Shown: positions 41,769-51,658, numbered from the stretch's first letter. The stretch: 64,000 bases of DNA from JAJXWB01 sp037044955 (GCA_037044955.1 JBAOHX010000004.1:248001-312000), one strand, 5' to 3'. Translations and numbers: made by a program. The notes: a model not told the origin generated them from the sequence alone.

Positions 41769-44700
41769 ATGGCCACTCTCATTCTCGCAGCCGTCGGCTC
41801 CGCCGTCGGCGGGTTCATCGCTGGCCCTCTGGGCGCGCTCGCCGGTCAGGCGCTGGGCGGCCTCGGCGGCGCGTTCCTGCAGCCGCGCGCGGGCGTGAAT
41901 ACGCGCGTCGAGATCGGGCCGCGTCTGACCAAGGTCGCGGGCCTCACCTCGATGGAGGGCGCGCCGCTGCCGCGCGTCTACGGTCGCGCGCGCATCGGCG
42001 GCCAGATGATCTGGGCGACGCGCCTGCTCGAACAGACCAACGTGTCGTTCGCGCCGGGCTCAGGCGGCAAGGCCACGGGGCCCGCGCGGCCGGCGCAGGT
42101 GAACATCTCCTATACGTATTTCGCCAATTTCGCGGTCGGCCTGTGCGAAGGCCCGATCGCCTTCGTGCGCCGCGTGTGGGCGGACGGGCAGGAACTCGAC
42201 CTGACGACGGTGACGATGCGCGTCTACAGGGGCGACGAGGAGCAGGACGCCGATCCGCTCATCGTCGCCAAGGAAGGCGCGGACGTCGTTCCCGCCTATC
42301 GCGGCCTCGCCTATGTCGTGTTCGAGCGGATGCCGCTCGCTCAATTCGGCAATCGCGTGCCGCAGCTTTCCTTCGAGGTCGTGCGGCCGGTCGACGGCGT
42401 CGCGCGCATGATCCGCGCCGTCGACATCATCCCCGGCGCGACGGAATTCGGTTATCAGCCGAAGCTGCATTCGAGCTATCCGGGGCCGGGAACGACCGTG
42501 CAGGAAAACCGCAGCCAGTCCTGGGCCGCGACGGACTGGCAGGGCTCGATCGACGCGCTGCAGGCGCTGTGCCCGAATCTGGAAAGCGTCGCGCTCGTCG
42601 TCGCATGGTTCGGCGACGATCTGCGCGCCGGCCATTGCACGATCGCGCCGCGCGTCGACAATACCTTCAAGACGATCTCGTGGATCTTCGGTTCGGACTG
42701 GTCCGTCGCCGGGTTGTCGCGCGCCACCGCGCGTCTGGTCAGCCAGATCGACGGCGTATCGGCCTATGGCGGCACGCCGTCCGACGACAGCGTCGTCGCC
42801 GCGATCAAGGACCTGAAAGCGCGTGGCCTCTCGGTCGTCTTCTATCCCTTCGTGATGATGGATATCGCGGCCGGCAATGCGCTCGCCGATCCCTGGACCG
42901 GCGCCGCGTCGCAGCCGGCCTATCCCTGGCGCGGCCGCATCGTCTGCGATCCTGCGCCCGGTCGCCCCGCCACCGTCGACGCCACGTCGGCGGCCGCATC
43001 GCAGGTCGCCGCCTTCTTCGGCTCCGCGGCGCCTGGGCGCAAGCGAATGGTCGTATCGGCGCTTCGTCCTGCATTGCGCCGATCTCTGCGTGCAGGCCGG
43101 CGGCGTCGACGCCTTTCTCGTCGGCTCTGAACTCGTCGCCCTGACGCGCGTGCGCTCGAGCCCCGGCGTCTATCCCGCCGCGCAGGCTCTTGCCGCGCTC
43201 GCTGCGGACGTGAAGGCGAAGCTCGGCGCCGCGACGAAAATCTCCTATGCCGCGGACTGGACCGAATATGGCGCGCATGTGCTGGGCGGCGGCGCCGAAG
43301 TGCGCTTTCCGCTCGATGTCGTCTGGTCGTCGCCGGCGGTGGATTTCGTCGGCCTCGACGCCTATTGGCCCCTGTCCGACTGGCGCGACGGGCCGCATCT
43401 CGATGCGTCGGAGGCCGACGACGTCTACGACCTCGCCTATCTCGCGCGCCGCATCGGCGCGGGCGAGGCCTACGACTGGTATTACGCAGACCACGCCGCG
43501 CGAGAATCGCAGGCGCGGACGCCGATCACGGATGGCGCCTACGGCAAGCCGTGGACGTTCCGTCAGAAGGATCTCGTCGGCTGGTGGTCGAACGCGCATG
43601 TCGAGCGCGTCGGCGGCGTCGAATTGCCGGGCGCGACCGGCTGGGCGGCGCGCAGCAAGCCGATCTGGATCATGGAGACCGGCTGCCCGGCGGTCGATCG
43701 CGGCGCCAATGCGCCGAACGTCTTTCCCGACGGCAAGTCGAGCGAAGGCGGCCTGCCGCATTTTTCGCGCGGGTTCCGTGATGATCTGATGCAGGCGCGC
43801 TTCATCGAGGCGACGCTCGCGCGTTTCGATTCGGCGGCGCCGGGCTTCGATCCCGCCTGCAATCCCGTGTCGACGCTCTACGGCGGCCGCATGGTCGATG
43901 CGGCGCGCATTCACTTCTGGGCCTGGGACGCGCGGCCGTTTCCGGCCTTTCCCGATCTCGGAATCCTGTGGGCCGATGCGCCGAACTGGGAAACGGGCCA
44001 TTGGCTCAACGGCCGTCTCGAAGGTCTGGCGCTCGATCGTCTCGTTGCGGAACTCGCCGCGCCCGCGATCGAGGACGGCGTGTCGGCGCCGCGTCCCGAT
44101 GTGCGCGGCTTCGTCGATGGATATGTGCTCGACCGCACGATGTCGGCGCGCGCCGCGATCGAGCCTCTGGCCGGCGCCTTCGCCTTCGATCCGGTCGTTT
44201 CGGGCGGCGCCGTGCGCTTTTCGAAACGCGGGCGAAAAGCGGCGTTGGTCTTGTCCGAAGACGATCTGGTTCCGGACCGCGACGGCGCGCTCGTTCGCGT
44301 CACGCGCGCGCAGGAAAGCGAGCTGCCGCACGAGATCGCGCTGACCTTCGGCGAGGCGGACAACGATTACGAGACAGCGACCGTTCTATCGCGACGCCTC
44401 GAAGGCTGGTCGCAGCGTCGCAGCGAAAACGAGACGGCGGTGATGACGAACCGCGCCGCCGCGCAGCGCATCGCGGACGTCTGGCTCGAGGACGCCTGGA
44501 TGCGCGCGAGAGACGGCGGAGTTCCGGCTCGCGCCGCAGGCCGCCGGCGATTGAGCCCGGCGATATCGTCGACCTTGCCGCGGGCGCGGCGGCGCCGTTT
44601 CGTGGCAGATCACGCGCATCATGGAAGGGCCGTCGCGCGAATGTCTCGCCCGCGCTGTCGATCTGTCGATCTACGATCGCGCGCCGCCGGCATATGCGCG

Positions 44701-45670
44701 TCGCGCGCGCGAAAAGCCGCGCGCGCCGGGGCCGCCGCACGTCGTCGTGCTCGATCTGGCGATCGCGCGCAACAATCCGACGACGACGCAGTTCATCGCC
44801 GCCTGCGCCGATCCGTGGCCGGGCGCGCTCGCCGTCTATCGCAACTACGGCGGCTTCAGCTCTCGATCCCCTGCTGACGCTTGCCGCGCCCGCGACCATC
44901 GGCGAAACGCTCGACGATCTCGGACCGGGTCCCGTCGCGCGCTTCGATCGCGGCGCGAGGCTCACCGTCAAACTCCACTCTGGCGCGCTCGCCAGCGTCG
45001 GCGACGCCCTCGCGCTCGAAGGCCGCGCCACGATGGCGATCTGCGGGCCGGACGGCGCGTGGGAAATCTTCGCCTTCGCGCACGCCGAACTTGTCGCGCG
45101 CGACACCTACAGGCTGTCGCGCTTGCTGCGCGGGCTCGGCGGCGAAGAAACGCTCGCCCGCCGCACGGTTCCGGCCGGCGCGACCGTCGTGCTGCTCGAT
45201 CGCGCGGTGTGCGCCGCTCGCGTCCGGCCTGGCGTCGGTCGGCGCGACGCTCGATCTGCGCGTCGGCCCTGCCGACCGCGATGTCAGCCACGGCCAATTT
45301 CGTATCCGTCTGCCGCGACCGCGACGCAGGAAGGCGTTGACGCCCTATGCGCCCGTTCGTCGCGCGCGCCGCCGCCACCAGCGCCGGAATACAGATCGGC
45401 TTCGTGCGGCGCGGCCGCGTGGACAGCGACGCCTGGGAGCCGGTCGATATTCCGCTCGGCGAAGATCAGGAAAAATACACGATCGAAATCGCGCGGCCCT
45501 CGGGCGGTCCGCGCGTGCTGACGGCGACGGCGCCTTCGGCCCTCTACGCGACCGCCGACATCGCCGCGGATTTCGGCGCTCCGCCCGGCGCGCTCGATCT
45601 GACCATTCGCCAGGTCAGCGCTGTCGTCGGCCCGGGATTTCCGCTCGTCGCTCACGTTCCCGTTCAGTGA
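41769..45670 (+). CDS. GTA tail hub / host-interaction protein (gp15-like), seven frame breaks
   Basis: The central tail hub, ~1,300 residues when restored, the same as RcGTA gp15. It begins with a glycine-rich membrane-active helix (VGSAVGGFIAGPLGALAGQALGG) and then TIM-barrel-like and carbohydrate-related modules: DVVWSSPAVDFVGLDAYWPLSDW and WIMETGCPAVDRGANAPN (glycosidase-like Glu). The reading frame is clean to about 43,030, clean again to about 44,505, and then breaks near 44,548, 44,600, 44,855, 45,208 and 45,350. Each fragment keeps family-like sequence (for example FRLAPQAA, EPGDIVDLAAG, ASALDPLLTLAAPATIGETLDDLG, KALTPYAPV). The last part reads TSAGIQIGFVRRGRVDSDAWEPVDIPLGEDQEKY. No nonsense codons were needed apart from those caused by shifts. 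Confidence 0.82.
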
Positions 45671-45676
45671 GGCAAT

Positions 45677-47250
45677 ATGTCGAACAGCAACAGGCTTGCG
45701 CTGCCCTTCATCGACGCGGCGCAATCGCAAAAGCACGTCACGCACAATGAAGCTGATCGTCGCGCTCGATGCGCTCGTGCATCTCGCGGTCAAGGCGCGC
45801 AATGTCGCCGCGCCTCCCGGCGTCGCCGGTCGAGGGCGATCGCTATCTCGTGCCGTCGGGCGCGACCGGCGCCTTCGCCGAGCCATGCGGACGCCGTCGC
45901 GGCTTTCGACAATGGCGGCTGGACCTTTCTGGCGCCGAAGGCGGGCTGGCGCGCCTATATCGAAGGCGAGGGCCTGTTCCTGCTGTTCGACGGCGCCGCG
46001 TGGAAAGACATCGGGCTTTCTCTGCAAAGCCTGCAGAACCTGTCGCGGCTCGGCGTCGGCGCAACGGCCGACGCCGTCAATCCCGTTCTCGCCAAGCTCA
46101 ACGGCGCCCTGTTCACGGCGCGCGCGGCAAGCGAAGGCGGCACGGGCGATCTGCGGCTTGCGCATTGAACAAGAGCGCGGTCGCCAACAGCGTTTCGCAG
46201 CTCTACCAAACCAACTATTCCGGCCGCGCCGAAACGGGTCTGACCGGCGACGATCGTTTCCGCATCAAGGTGTCTGCCGACGGCGCGGCCTGGCGCGACG
46301 CATTGAGCGTCGATCCGGCGACCGGGATGGTTTCGTTGCCCCAGACTGCGGGCCTCGCCAACGGTCTGGCGACGCTGGACGCCTCCGGCAAGATGCCCGC
46401 CGCGCAATTGCCGGCGAGCGCGGGCGCAGGGCTCGCGGGTTTCCGCAACCGCCTGCGCAACGCAACATTTCTCCATCAACCAGCGCGGCGTTTCGGCGGC
46501 GCGGTGACGCTCGCCGCCGGCGCCTATGGCCACGATGGCGTGCAAGGCGGGCGCGAGCGGCTGCGACATACACGTTTGCGCAGAGCGGCGCTCGACACGA
46601 CGATCACGATCATCGGCCGGCTCGCTGATCCTGCCGATCGAGGACAAGAACGATCGAAGGCGGCGCCTATCGCCTGTCGCACGCCGGCACGGCGCAGGCG
46701 CGGGTCTGGCAAGGAACGGGCTACACCGGCTCGGGCTCCTATGCCGCCGCGCCCTTCACCACGGCGAGCCTTGCAGCCAGCACGCAGACCAATGTCGAGT
46801 TCTCGACCGGCACTGTCCTCAGGCCGCAGCTCGAGCCCGGCTCGACCGACACCGCTTTCGAGCGGCGGCCACACGCGGTCGAGGCTGCGATGTGCCAGCG
46901 CTATTACTACAGGCGTACGGCCGCCGTCGCCTACGACATCATCTCGATCATGTCGGCGACCGGCAGCGTGGGCGACGTGGGGAAAATTGTTCGATCTGCC
47001 CGTTGAAATGCGCGTCAACGCCGCGACGGTGGGCATATCGAACATCGCACATTTCTCGATCATGCAACACGAACGTGACGGTGGAATATCCGCTTACGAA
47101 TTTCGGTCACGCCGCAGGCGAGCAGGCGGTCGGTAAACATCTACGCCAACATGTCTGCGGGGGGCTCTCCGAGCTTCTACGCCGGGGCAGGCGCTCGCCC
47201 TGCTGTTCAATTCGACAAGCGGCTGGATCGATGTGAGCGCGGAGCTTTGA
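45677..47250 (+). CDS. GTA DUF2793 tail fibre protein, about fourteen frame breaks
   Basis: A fibre-type protein starting MSNSNRLALPFIDAAQSQKHVTHNEA, the DUF2793 signature, ~520 residues if restored. Segments in successive frames continue each other: LIVALDALVHLAVKARNVAAPP, PASPVEGDRYLVPSGATGAF, HADAVAAFDNGGWTFLAPKAGWRAYIEGEGLFLLFDG, KSAVANSVSQLYQTNYSGRAETGLTGDDRFRIKVS, IEGGAYRLSHAGTAQARVWQGTGYTGSGSYAAAPFTT and KLFDLPVEMRVNAATVGIS, ending LALLFNSTSGWIDVSAEL. Around fourteen frame changes occur in 1.6 kb. The gene lies between hub and lysis genes. Receptor binding is inferred from the family. Either badly sequenced or a pseudogene. Confidence 0.75.
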
Positions 47251-47255
47251 AGATC

Positions 47256-47705
47256 ATGAAATACGTCATTCCGCGCGAGCGCGACGGCTCGCTGTCCACC
47301 TCTACGGTCGAATTGCATGGCGATGACGGCTCGGTCCTGTTCGTCCCCCTCATCGAGGACAATGCCGACGCCGCGCGCTATCGCGCATGGGCGGCCGCTG
47401 GCGGCGTCGCGGCGCTCGCGCCCGATGCTGACGCAATGTCGCTGGCCCCTCGGGTCGCCGCCGAATGCCAGCGGCGCATCTACGCCGTCGCCTCGCAGAA
47501 TTGCCAGATGAACATGACCGCGTGGATCGCCAGCGGCCAGGCCGACGACAACGAGAAGGCCGCTTTCAATGCGGCGCTCGGCTGGGTCCAGGCGATGCGC
47601 GCGGCTTGCGCCGGCTTGATCGCGGCAGGCGAGCCTGCGTTCGCCGACGAGCGGTCGTGGCCTGCCTGCCCCGCCGTCGTCGCGGCGCTCGCCGCGCGCT
47701 TCTGA
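47256..47705 (+). CDS. Unknown protein after the GTA fibre gene
   Basis: A 149-residue protein starting six bases after the fibre gene stop. It begins MKYVIPRERDGSLSTSTVELHGDDGSVLFVPLIEDNADAARYRAWAAAGG and contains a helical C-terminal half with CQRRIYAVASQNCQMNMTAWIASGQADDNEKAAFNAALGWVQAMRAACAGLI. Proteins like this follow tail fibres in some phages as tail-fibre assembly or cap proteins; that role is an inference from position. Intact reading frame. Confidence 0.6.
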   Translation: MKYVIPRERDGSLSTSTVELHGDDGSVLFVPLIEDNADAARYRAWAAAGGVAALAPDADAMSLAPRVAAECQRRIYAVASQNCQMNMTAWIASGQADDNEKAAFNAALGWVQAMRAACAGLIAAGEPAFADERSWPACPAVVAALAARF

Positions 47706-47788
47706 TCGCCGGCTCGTCTTCATTTCCACACAGCGTTCGTCGACCGCGCGCCTGCGCGGCCGATGGCGCGCGTTTGTCGAGACACACC

Positions 47789-48382
47789 ATGACCATGCCA
47801 GACAGGATGTCGGCGGCGTGCCGCCGCAAGATCACGGAACCGTCTGAAGGCAAGCGCCTGAACGCCTACCGCGATTGCGTCGGCGTCTGGACGATCGGCT
47901 ATGGCCACACCTCGCGCGCGGGCCTTCCGCAGGTCGGGGCGGGACTGAAAATCTCGGACGCGGAAGCCGACGAAATTCTTTCGCGCGACCTCGGCCTGTT
48001 CGAGCGCGGCGTCGCGGGCGCGCTGCGCAAGGCGAAGGGCGAGGTCCATCAGCGCGAGTTCGATGCGTTGGTCGATCTCGCTTTCAACATCGGTCTCGGC
48101 GCCTTTCGCTCGTCCTCGCTCCTGCGCGCCTATCTCGCGGGCGACAAGGCGAAGGCGGCGGAGAAATTTCTCGACTGGACGAAGGCCGGCGGCCGCGTCG
48201 TGCCCGGCCTCGTCGCGCGGCGCAAGCGCGAGCGCGCCTGGTTCCTCACCGGGCGCCTGCCGGGCGAGCGATGTTGTCGGATCGCGCCGCGGCGAACGAA
48301 GTCGCGCATTTCATCGACGCGCCGGACGCCGCGCGCGCCCGCATCGCCAATCTCGTGCAACTCCATGGAGCAGATCTCATGA
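47789..48382 (+). CDS. GH24 endolysin (T4-type lysozyme)
   Basis: A muramidase cutting the glycan strand of peptidoglycan for cell lysis. The catalytic glutamate and signature are in ITEPSEGKRLNAYRDCVGVWTIGYGHTS, followed by the hydrophobic core EFDALVDLAFNIGLGAFRSSSLLRAYLAG and GRVVPGLVARRKRERAWFLTGRLPG. The catalytic domain ends about residue 155; the remaining ~42 residues are Arg/Ser/Thr rich and look like a shifted reading, so a frame error near 48,270 is possible. As written, the stop overlaps the holin-like start (ATGA). No signal peptide is seen. Confidence 0.88.
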   Translation: MTMPDRMSAACRRKITEPSEGKRLNAYRDCVGVWTIGYGHTSRAGLPQVGAGLKISDAEADEILSRDLGLFERGVAGALRKAKGEVHQREFDALVDLAFNIGLGAFRSSSLLRAYLAGDKAKAAEKFLDWTKAGGRVVPGLVARRKRERAWFLTGRLPGERCCRIAPRRTKSRISSTRRTPRAPASPISCNSMEQIS

Positions 48383-48579
48383 AAGGCTATCGCACCATTC
48401 TCATCGGCCTCGCGCTCGCGGTCGGGCCCGCCGCCCTGCAATATCTCGGCGCCGTCGACTGGAGCGCGCTGCTCGGCCCGACCGGCGCCTTCTTCGTTTC
48501 CGGCGTCGTCGCCATCCTCATGCGCTTCGCCACGACGACGCCCGTGGGAAAGCCCGACGCGACGGAGGCGGGCAGGTGA
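48379..48579 (+). CDS. Holin-like small membrane protein (Pam3-gp28-like)
   Basis: A 66-residue protein with two transmembrane helices (TILIGLALAVGPAALQYLGAV and GPTGAFFVSGVVAILMRFATTT) and a short polar tail. The arrangement and the ending ALRF-TTTPVGK resemble the Pam3-gp28 family of putative phage holins. Directly after an endolysin, it probably permeabilises the membrane. An alternative start at 48,271 would add MLSDRAAANEVAHFIDAPDAARARIANLVQLHGADL, which looks protein-like, so the true N-terminus is open. Confidence 0.7.
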   Translation: MKGYRTILIGLALAVGPAALQYLGAVDWSALLGPTGAFFVSGVVAILMRFATTTPVGKPDATEAGR

Positions 48580-48872
48580 GCCTGTCGCCCTCGGCGCAAT
48601 CGCTCGTCGACGCAGCTATCGCCCTTGCGCGCGAAGACGGGCCGCGTTTCGTCGTCGCGCTCAAGGCGCACGACTGGACGGCCGTCGCAAGGCAGATCGT
48701 GACAGCCGAACTCGAGCTGGCCGCCGCGGCCGGCGTGCGCGGCGCGGCGCTCGCGTTGCGGCTGGCGCCGCTGGCCGAATTTCTCGGCGCGCACCCCGCC
48801 GACGCGTCCGCGCCCGCGATGGCCAAGGCCGCCGGCGGCGAGGGCGGCCAGAACGTTTCGACAGGAGCCTGA
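48576..48872 (+). CDS. Unknown protein of the lysis cassette
   Basis: A 98-residue helical protein starting at GTG overlapping the holin-like stop (GTGA). The sequence is Ala-rich with SAQSLVDAAIALAREDGPRFVVALKAHDWTAVARQIVTAELELAAAAGV and a soluble tail. No transmembrane segment or known motif is clear. It is cotranslated with the holin-like gene, so an accessory lysis or regulatory function is possible. Confidence 0.55.
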   Translation: MSLSPSAQSLVDAAIALAREDGPRFVVALKAHDWTAVARQIVTAELELAAAAGVRGAALALRLAPLAEFLGAHPADASAPAMAKAAGGEGGQNVSTGA

Positions 48873-48873
48873 C

Positions 48874-49161
48874 ATGAAGAAACTCGCAGCCATGTCGCTT
48901 GCGCTTGCGCTCGCCGGCTGCGCCCAGACGCAACAGGCGGCCGACTGGCTCGCCTCGGACCGGGCGCAGAAGGCCGCCGGCAATCTCAGAAACATCGCGG
49001 CGGCGATCGACTGCGGGCTCGTCGTCTCCGGCGCGGCCCTGTCGCAGGAAATCGCCCGGCTGGTGGACGCCGGGCAGGCCGCCATCGACCGCGCGGGCAA
49101 GGTCCATGCGGTGTCGATCGCGATTTGCGAGGCCTTCGGCGGGGGCGCGGCGGCCAGGTGA
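48874..49161 (+). CDS. Small lipoprotein at the end of the GTA cluster
   Basis: A 95-residue lipoprotein: signal peptide with lipobox LALAGC (Cys about residue 16), then a helical mature part (QTQQAADWLASDRAQKAAGNLRNIAAAIDCGLVVSG) with two more cysteines. It starts one base after the preceding stop. A small lipoprotein following an endolysin and a holin-like gene recalls spanin subunits (Rz1-like), but no partner Rz-like protein was recognised, so the role is uncertain. Confidence 0.6.
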   Translation: MKKLAAMSLALALAGCAQTQQAADWLASDRAQKAAGNLRNIAAAIDCGLVVSGAALSQEIARLVDAGQAAIDRAGKVHAVSIAICEAFGGGAAAR

Positions 49162-49235
49162 TTGTGGATCGGGCGCGCTTGCTTCACCATCGCTCATTCA
49201 GGCGCCATTCATCCCCGGCGCGAGACGATGACGAC

Positions 49236-49568
49236 ATGCGTTTCTTCGGCATCCCGCTTCTGGCTTTGGCGATGTCCGCCGCAGGCGGGGCGGCGGCCGA
49301 GGACGTCAGTCGGCCGACGCCGGACCGCGCTTGTTTCAGTCCCCCGGAAACGCGCGAGAAAATCGTCGCCAACGGCCTGGCCGACCCCTTCGCGCTCTTG
49401 CGCGCGCAAGCCTCCGAGCAGCGCGCCGAGCCCATCGCCGTCAAGCTCTGCCGCCACGGCGACGCCTATGTCTACGAGATCGACCTTTTGCGTCGCGACG
49501 GCCGGCTGATACATAGCCGTATCGACGCCCGCTCCGGCCGCCTCACGGCCGAGCAGGGCCGCAGGTAG
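49236..49568 (+). CDS. PepSY-domain periplasmic protein
   Basis: A 110-residue exported protein: signal peptide (FFGIPLLALAMSAAGGAAA), then a PepSY-type domain ending YEIDLLRRDGRLIHSRIDARSGRLTAEQG. PepSY proteins often sit beside two-component systems and modulate protease or sensor activity. It precedes the FeuP/FeuQ-like genes by 15 bases, so it is probably part of that operon. No catalytic motif. Confidence 0.78.
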   Translation: MRFFGIPLLALAMSAAGGAAAEDVSRPTPDRACFSPPETREKIVANGLADPFALLRAQASEQRAEPIAVKLCRHGDAYVYEIDLLRRDGRLIHSRIDARSGRLTAEQGRR

Positions 49569-49583
49569 ACAGGGAGAGGCCAG

Positions 49584-50279
49584 GTGCGGCTGCTGGTCGT
49601 CGAGGACGACAAGGATCTCAACCGCCAGCTCGTGCAGGCGCTCGGCCATGCGGGCTATGCCGTCGACCGCGCCTTCGATGGCGAGGAAGGCCAGTTTCTG
49701 GGCGAGACCGAGCCCTATGACGCGGTCGTGCTCGACATCGGCCTGCCCAAGATCGACGGCGTCGCCGTCCTCGAGGCCTGGCGCAAGGCCGGCCGCACCA
49801 TGCCCGTGCTGATCCTGACCGCGCGCGACGGCTGGAGCGAAAAGGTGCGCGGCTTCGACGCCGGCGCCGACGATTACGTCACCAAGCCCTTCCATCTCGA
49901 GGAAGTGCTGGCCCGCCTGCGCGCCCTGACGCGCCGCGCCACCGGCCATGCGAGCGCCGAACTCGTCTGCGGTCCGGTCCGCCTCGACACCAAGGCCGGG
50001 CGCGTGCATGTCGACGGCGCGGCGATCAAGCTGACCTCGCACGAATATCGCCTGCTCGCCTATCTCATGCATCACACGGGCCGCGTCGTGTCGCGCACCG
50101 AGATCGTCGAGCATCTCTACGATCAGGATTTCGACCGCGATTCAAACACGGTCGAGGTCTTCGTCGGCCGCTTGCGCAAGAAGCTCGGCGCCGAGATCAT
50201 CCAGACCGTGCGCGGGCTCGGCTATCTGGTCGCTCCGCCGGAGGAGCAGGCCGGATCGGCCCGGCCCGCTCCCAGATAA
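49584..50279 (+). CDS. OmpR-family response regulator (FeuP-like)
   Basis: A 231-residue regulator with an N-terminal receiver domain (acceptor Asp in YDAVVLDIGLPKIDG, about residue 51, with the conserved Lys in DDYVTKPFH) and a C-terminal winged helix (KLTSHEYRLLAYLMHHTGRVVSRTEIVEHLYDQDFDRDSNTVEVFVGRLRKKLG). GTG was chosen after GGGAGAGG. It overlaps the kinase gene by one base (TAATG). The FeuP identity comes from gene order in Hyphomicrobiales near cytochrome c maturation genes and degP. Confidence 0.88.
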   Translation: MRLLVVEDDKDLNRQLVQALGHAGYAVDRAFDGEEGQFLGETEPYDAVVLDIGLPKIDGVAVLEAWRKAGRTMPVLILTARDGWSEKVRGFDAGADDYVTKPFHLEEVLARLRALTRRATGHASAELVCGPVRLDTKAGRVHVDGAAIKLTSHEYRLLAYLMHHTGRVVSRTEIVEHLYDQDFDRDSNTVEVFVGRLRKKLGAEIIQTVRGLGYLVAPPEEQAGSARPAPR

Positions 50280-51658
50280 TGCCGGCCTCGCTCGTCGCGC
50301 GAAAATCGATCGCCCGGCGCCTGTTCCTTGCGGCCGCGGCCTGGATCATCGTCATTCTGGGCGTGGCGGGCGTCCTGCTGTCCGCCTATTACCGCCGCGT
50401 CTCCGAAGCGAGTTTCGACCAGCGCCTCAACGTCTATCTGCGCGCGCTGGTCGCGGACGTCGCCAGTTCCGGCGAGGACCAGCACACCGACCCCGGCGAA
50501 CTCGGCGATCCCCAGTTCGATCTCGTGCAGTCCGGCTGGTACTGGCAGATCACGCGGCTCGACAGCGAGAAGCCGCAGGTCCGCGCCTCGCGCTCGCTCT
50601 TCGCCGCGCGGCTTCCGAAACTCTCCGAAAGCGGCGTGCCGGCCGACATGGGCGGGGCGCGCGCGGGCTACTCGGCCGGCCCCGACGGCCGCGACCTGCG
50701 CATCGTCGAGCGCCAGATTTCGGTGGGCGACGCCGGCCTCTATCTCGTGCAGGTCGCAGCCACCACGGAGGATCTGGAGGCCCAGATCAATCGGTTCGAG
50801 GTCGCGCTGGCGGTGGCCTTCGTGCTGCTGGCGGCGGGCCTGCTGGCGACGACGGCCTTCCAGGTGTCGTTCGGCCTGCGCCCGTTGCGGCAATTGGAAT
50901 CGGCCGTCGCCGACGTCAGGCGCGGCGCGGCGGAACGGGTGGAGGGCGATTATCCGACCGAAATCGCGCCGCTGGCGGATGAGCTCAACCTGCTCGTCTC
51001 CGCCAATCGCGAGGTCGTGGAGCGCGCGCGCACGCAGGTCGGCAATCTCGCCCATGCGCTGAAAACGCCGCTGAGCGTCCTCATCAACGAGGCGGGCGAG
51101 GCGAGCGATCCGCTCGCCGGCAAGGTGCGCGAGCAGACGGCCGTGATGCGCGACCAGGTCTCCTTCTATCTCGACCGCGCCCGCGCCGCCGCCCGCGCCG
51201 GCGCCATAGGCGCCACGACCGAGGTCGGGCCGGCGCTCGACGCGCTCGCCCGCACTTTCCGCAAGATTTATCGCGACCGCGAGATCGTCTGCCCCGAAAC
51301 CATGCCCGACCTGCGCTTTCTCGGCGAGAGCCAGGATTTCGACGATCTCGTCGGCAATCTCCTCGACAACGCCTGCAAGTGGGCGGCATCCAGGGTCGAA
51401 CTGTCGCTGGCGCTGGAGCCGGCTGCGGCGGGCCGCTCCCGGCTGGCGCTGACGATCGACGACGACGGGCCGGGTCTTGCGCCCGACATGCGCGAAGAAG
51501 CCATGCGGCGTGGTCGCCGGCTCGACGAGACCAAGCCCGGCTCCGGCCTCGGCCTGTCGATCGTCGCGGACCTCTCGGCGGCCTATGGCGGCGCGCTGGC
51601 GCTGGCGGAGAGCCCACTTGGCGGCCTGCGGGCGGTTTTGCGGCTGCCGGCCGCCTGA
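50279..51658 (+). CDS. Sensor histidine kinase (FeuQ-like)
   Basis: A 459-residue membrane kinase: two transmembrane segments (about residues 15-35 and 175-200) bounding a ~140-residue periplasmic sensor, a HAMP linker (FGLRPLRQLESAVADVRRGAAERV), an H-box of the PhoQ type (NLAHALKTPLSVLINEA), and an ATPase domain with DDLVGNLLDNACKWA (N box) and KPGSGLGLSIVADL (G2 box). The His is in the HALKTPLS sequence. It pairs with the regulator upstream by overlap. Confidence 0.88.
   Translation: MPASLVARKSIARRLFLAAAAWIIVILGVAGVLLSAYYRRVSEASFDQRLNVYLRALVADVASSGEDQHTDPGELGDPQFDLVQSGWYWQITRLDSEKPQVRASRSLFAARLPKLSESGVPADMGGARAGYSAGPDGRDLRIVERQISVGDAGLYLVQVAATTEDLEAQINRFEVALAVAFVLLAAGLLATTAFQVSFGLRPLRQLESAVADVRRGAAERVEGDYPTEIAPLADELNLLVSANREVVERARTQVGNLAHALKTPLSVLINEAGEASDPLAGKVREQTAVMRDQVSFYLDRARAAARAGAIGATTEVGPALDALARTFRKIYRDREIVCPETMPDLRFLGESQDFDDLVGNLLDNACKWAASRVELSLALEPAAAGRSRLALTIDDDGPGLAPDMREEAMRRGRRLDETKPGSGLGLSIVADLSAAYGGALALAESPLGGLRAVLRLPAA

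Larger units (their letters stand above)
29537..49161 (+). mobile_element. RcGTA-like gene transfer agent cluster with embedded accessory genes and lysis cassette
   Basis: The order small terminase, large terminase, portal, protease, capsid, connector, adaptor, DUF3168, tail tube, gp10, chaperone, tape measure, DUF2460, DUF2163, NlpC/P60, hub matches the Rhodobacter capsulatus GTA head-tail operon. Particles of this type package host DNA. No integrase, repressor, replication genes or attachment sites flank it, which argues for a domesticated GTA instead of a prophage. A GH24 endolysin and a holin-like gene follow the fibre gene. Two antisense genes and a portal-linked cassette interrupt the order. 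Confidence 0.85.

Noticed and set aside
43020..47250. Programmed ribosomal frameshifting as the cause of the many frame changes
   Set aside because: Too many shifts, in both directions, without recurring slippery motifs; error or decay is far more likely.
29537..49161. Active temperate prophage
   Set aside because: No integrase, repressor, replication genes, attachment-site repeats or flanking tRNA seen; gene order and short tape measure match GTAs.
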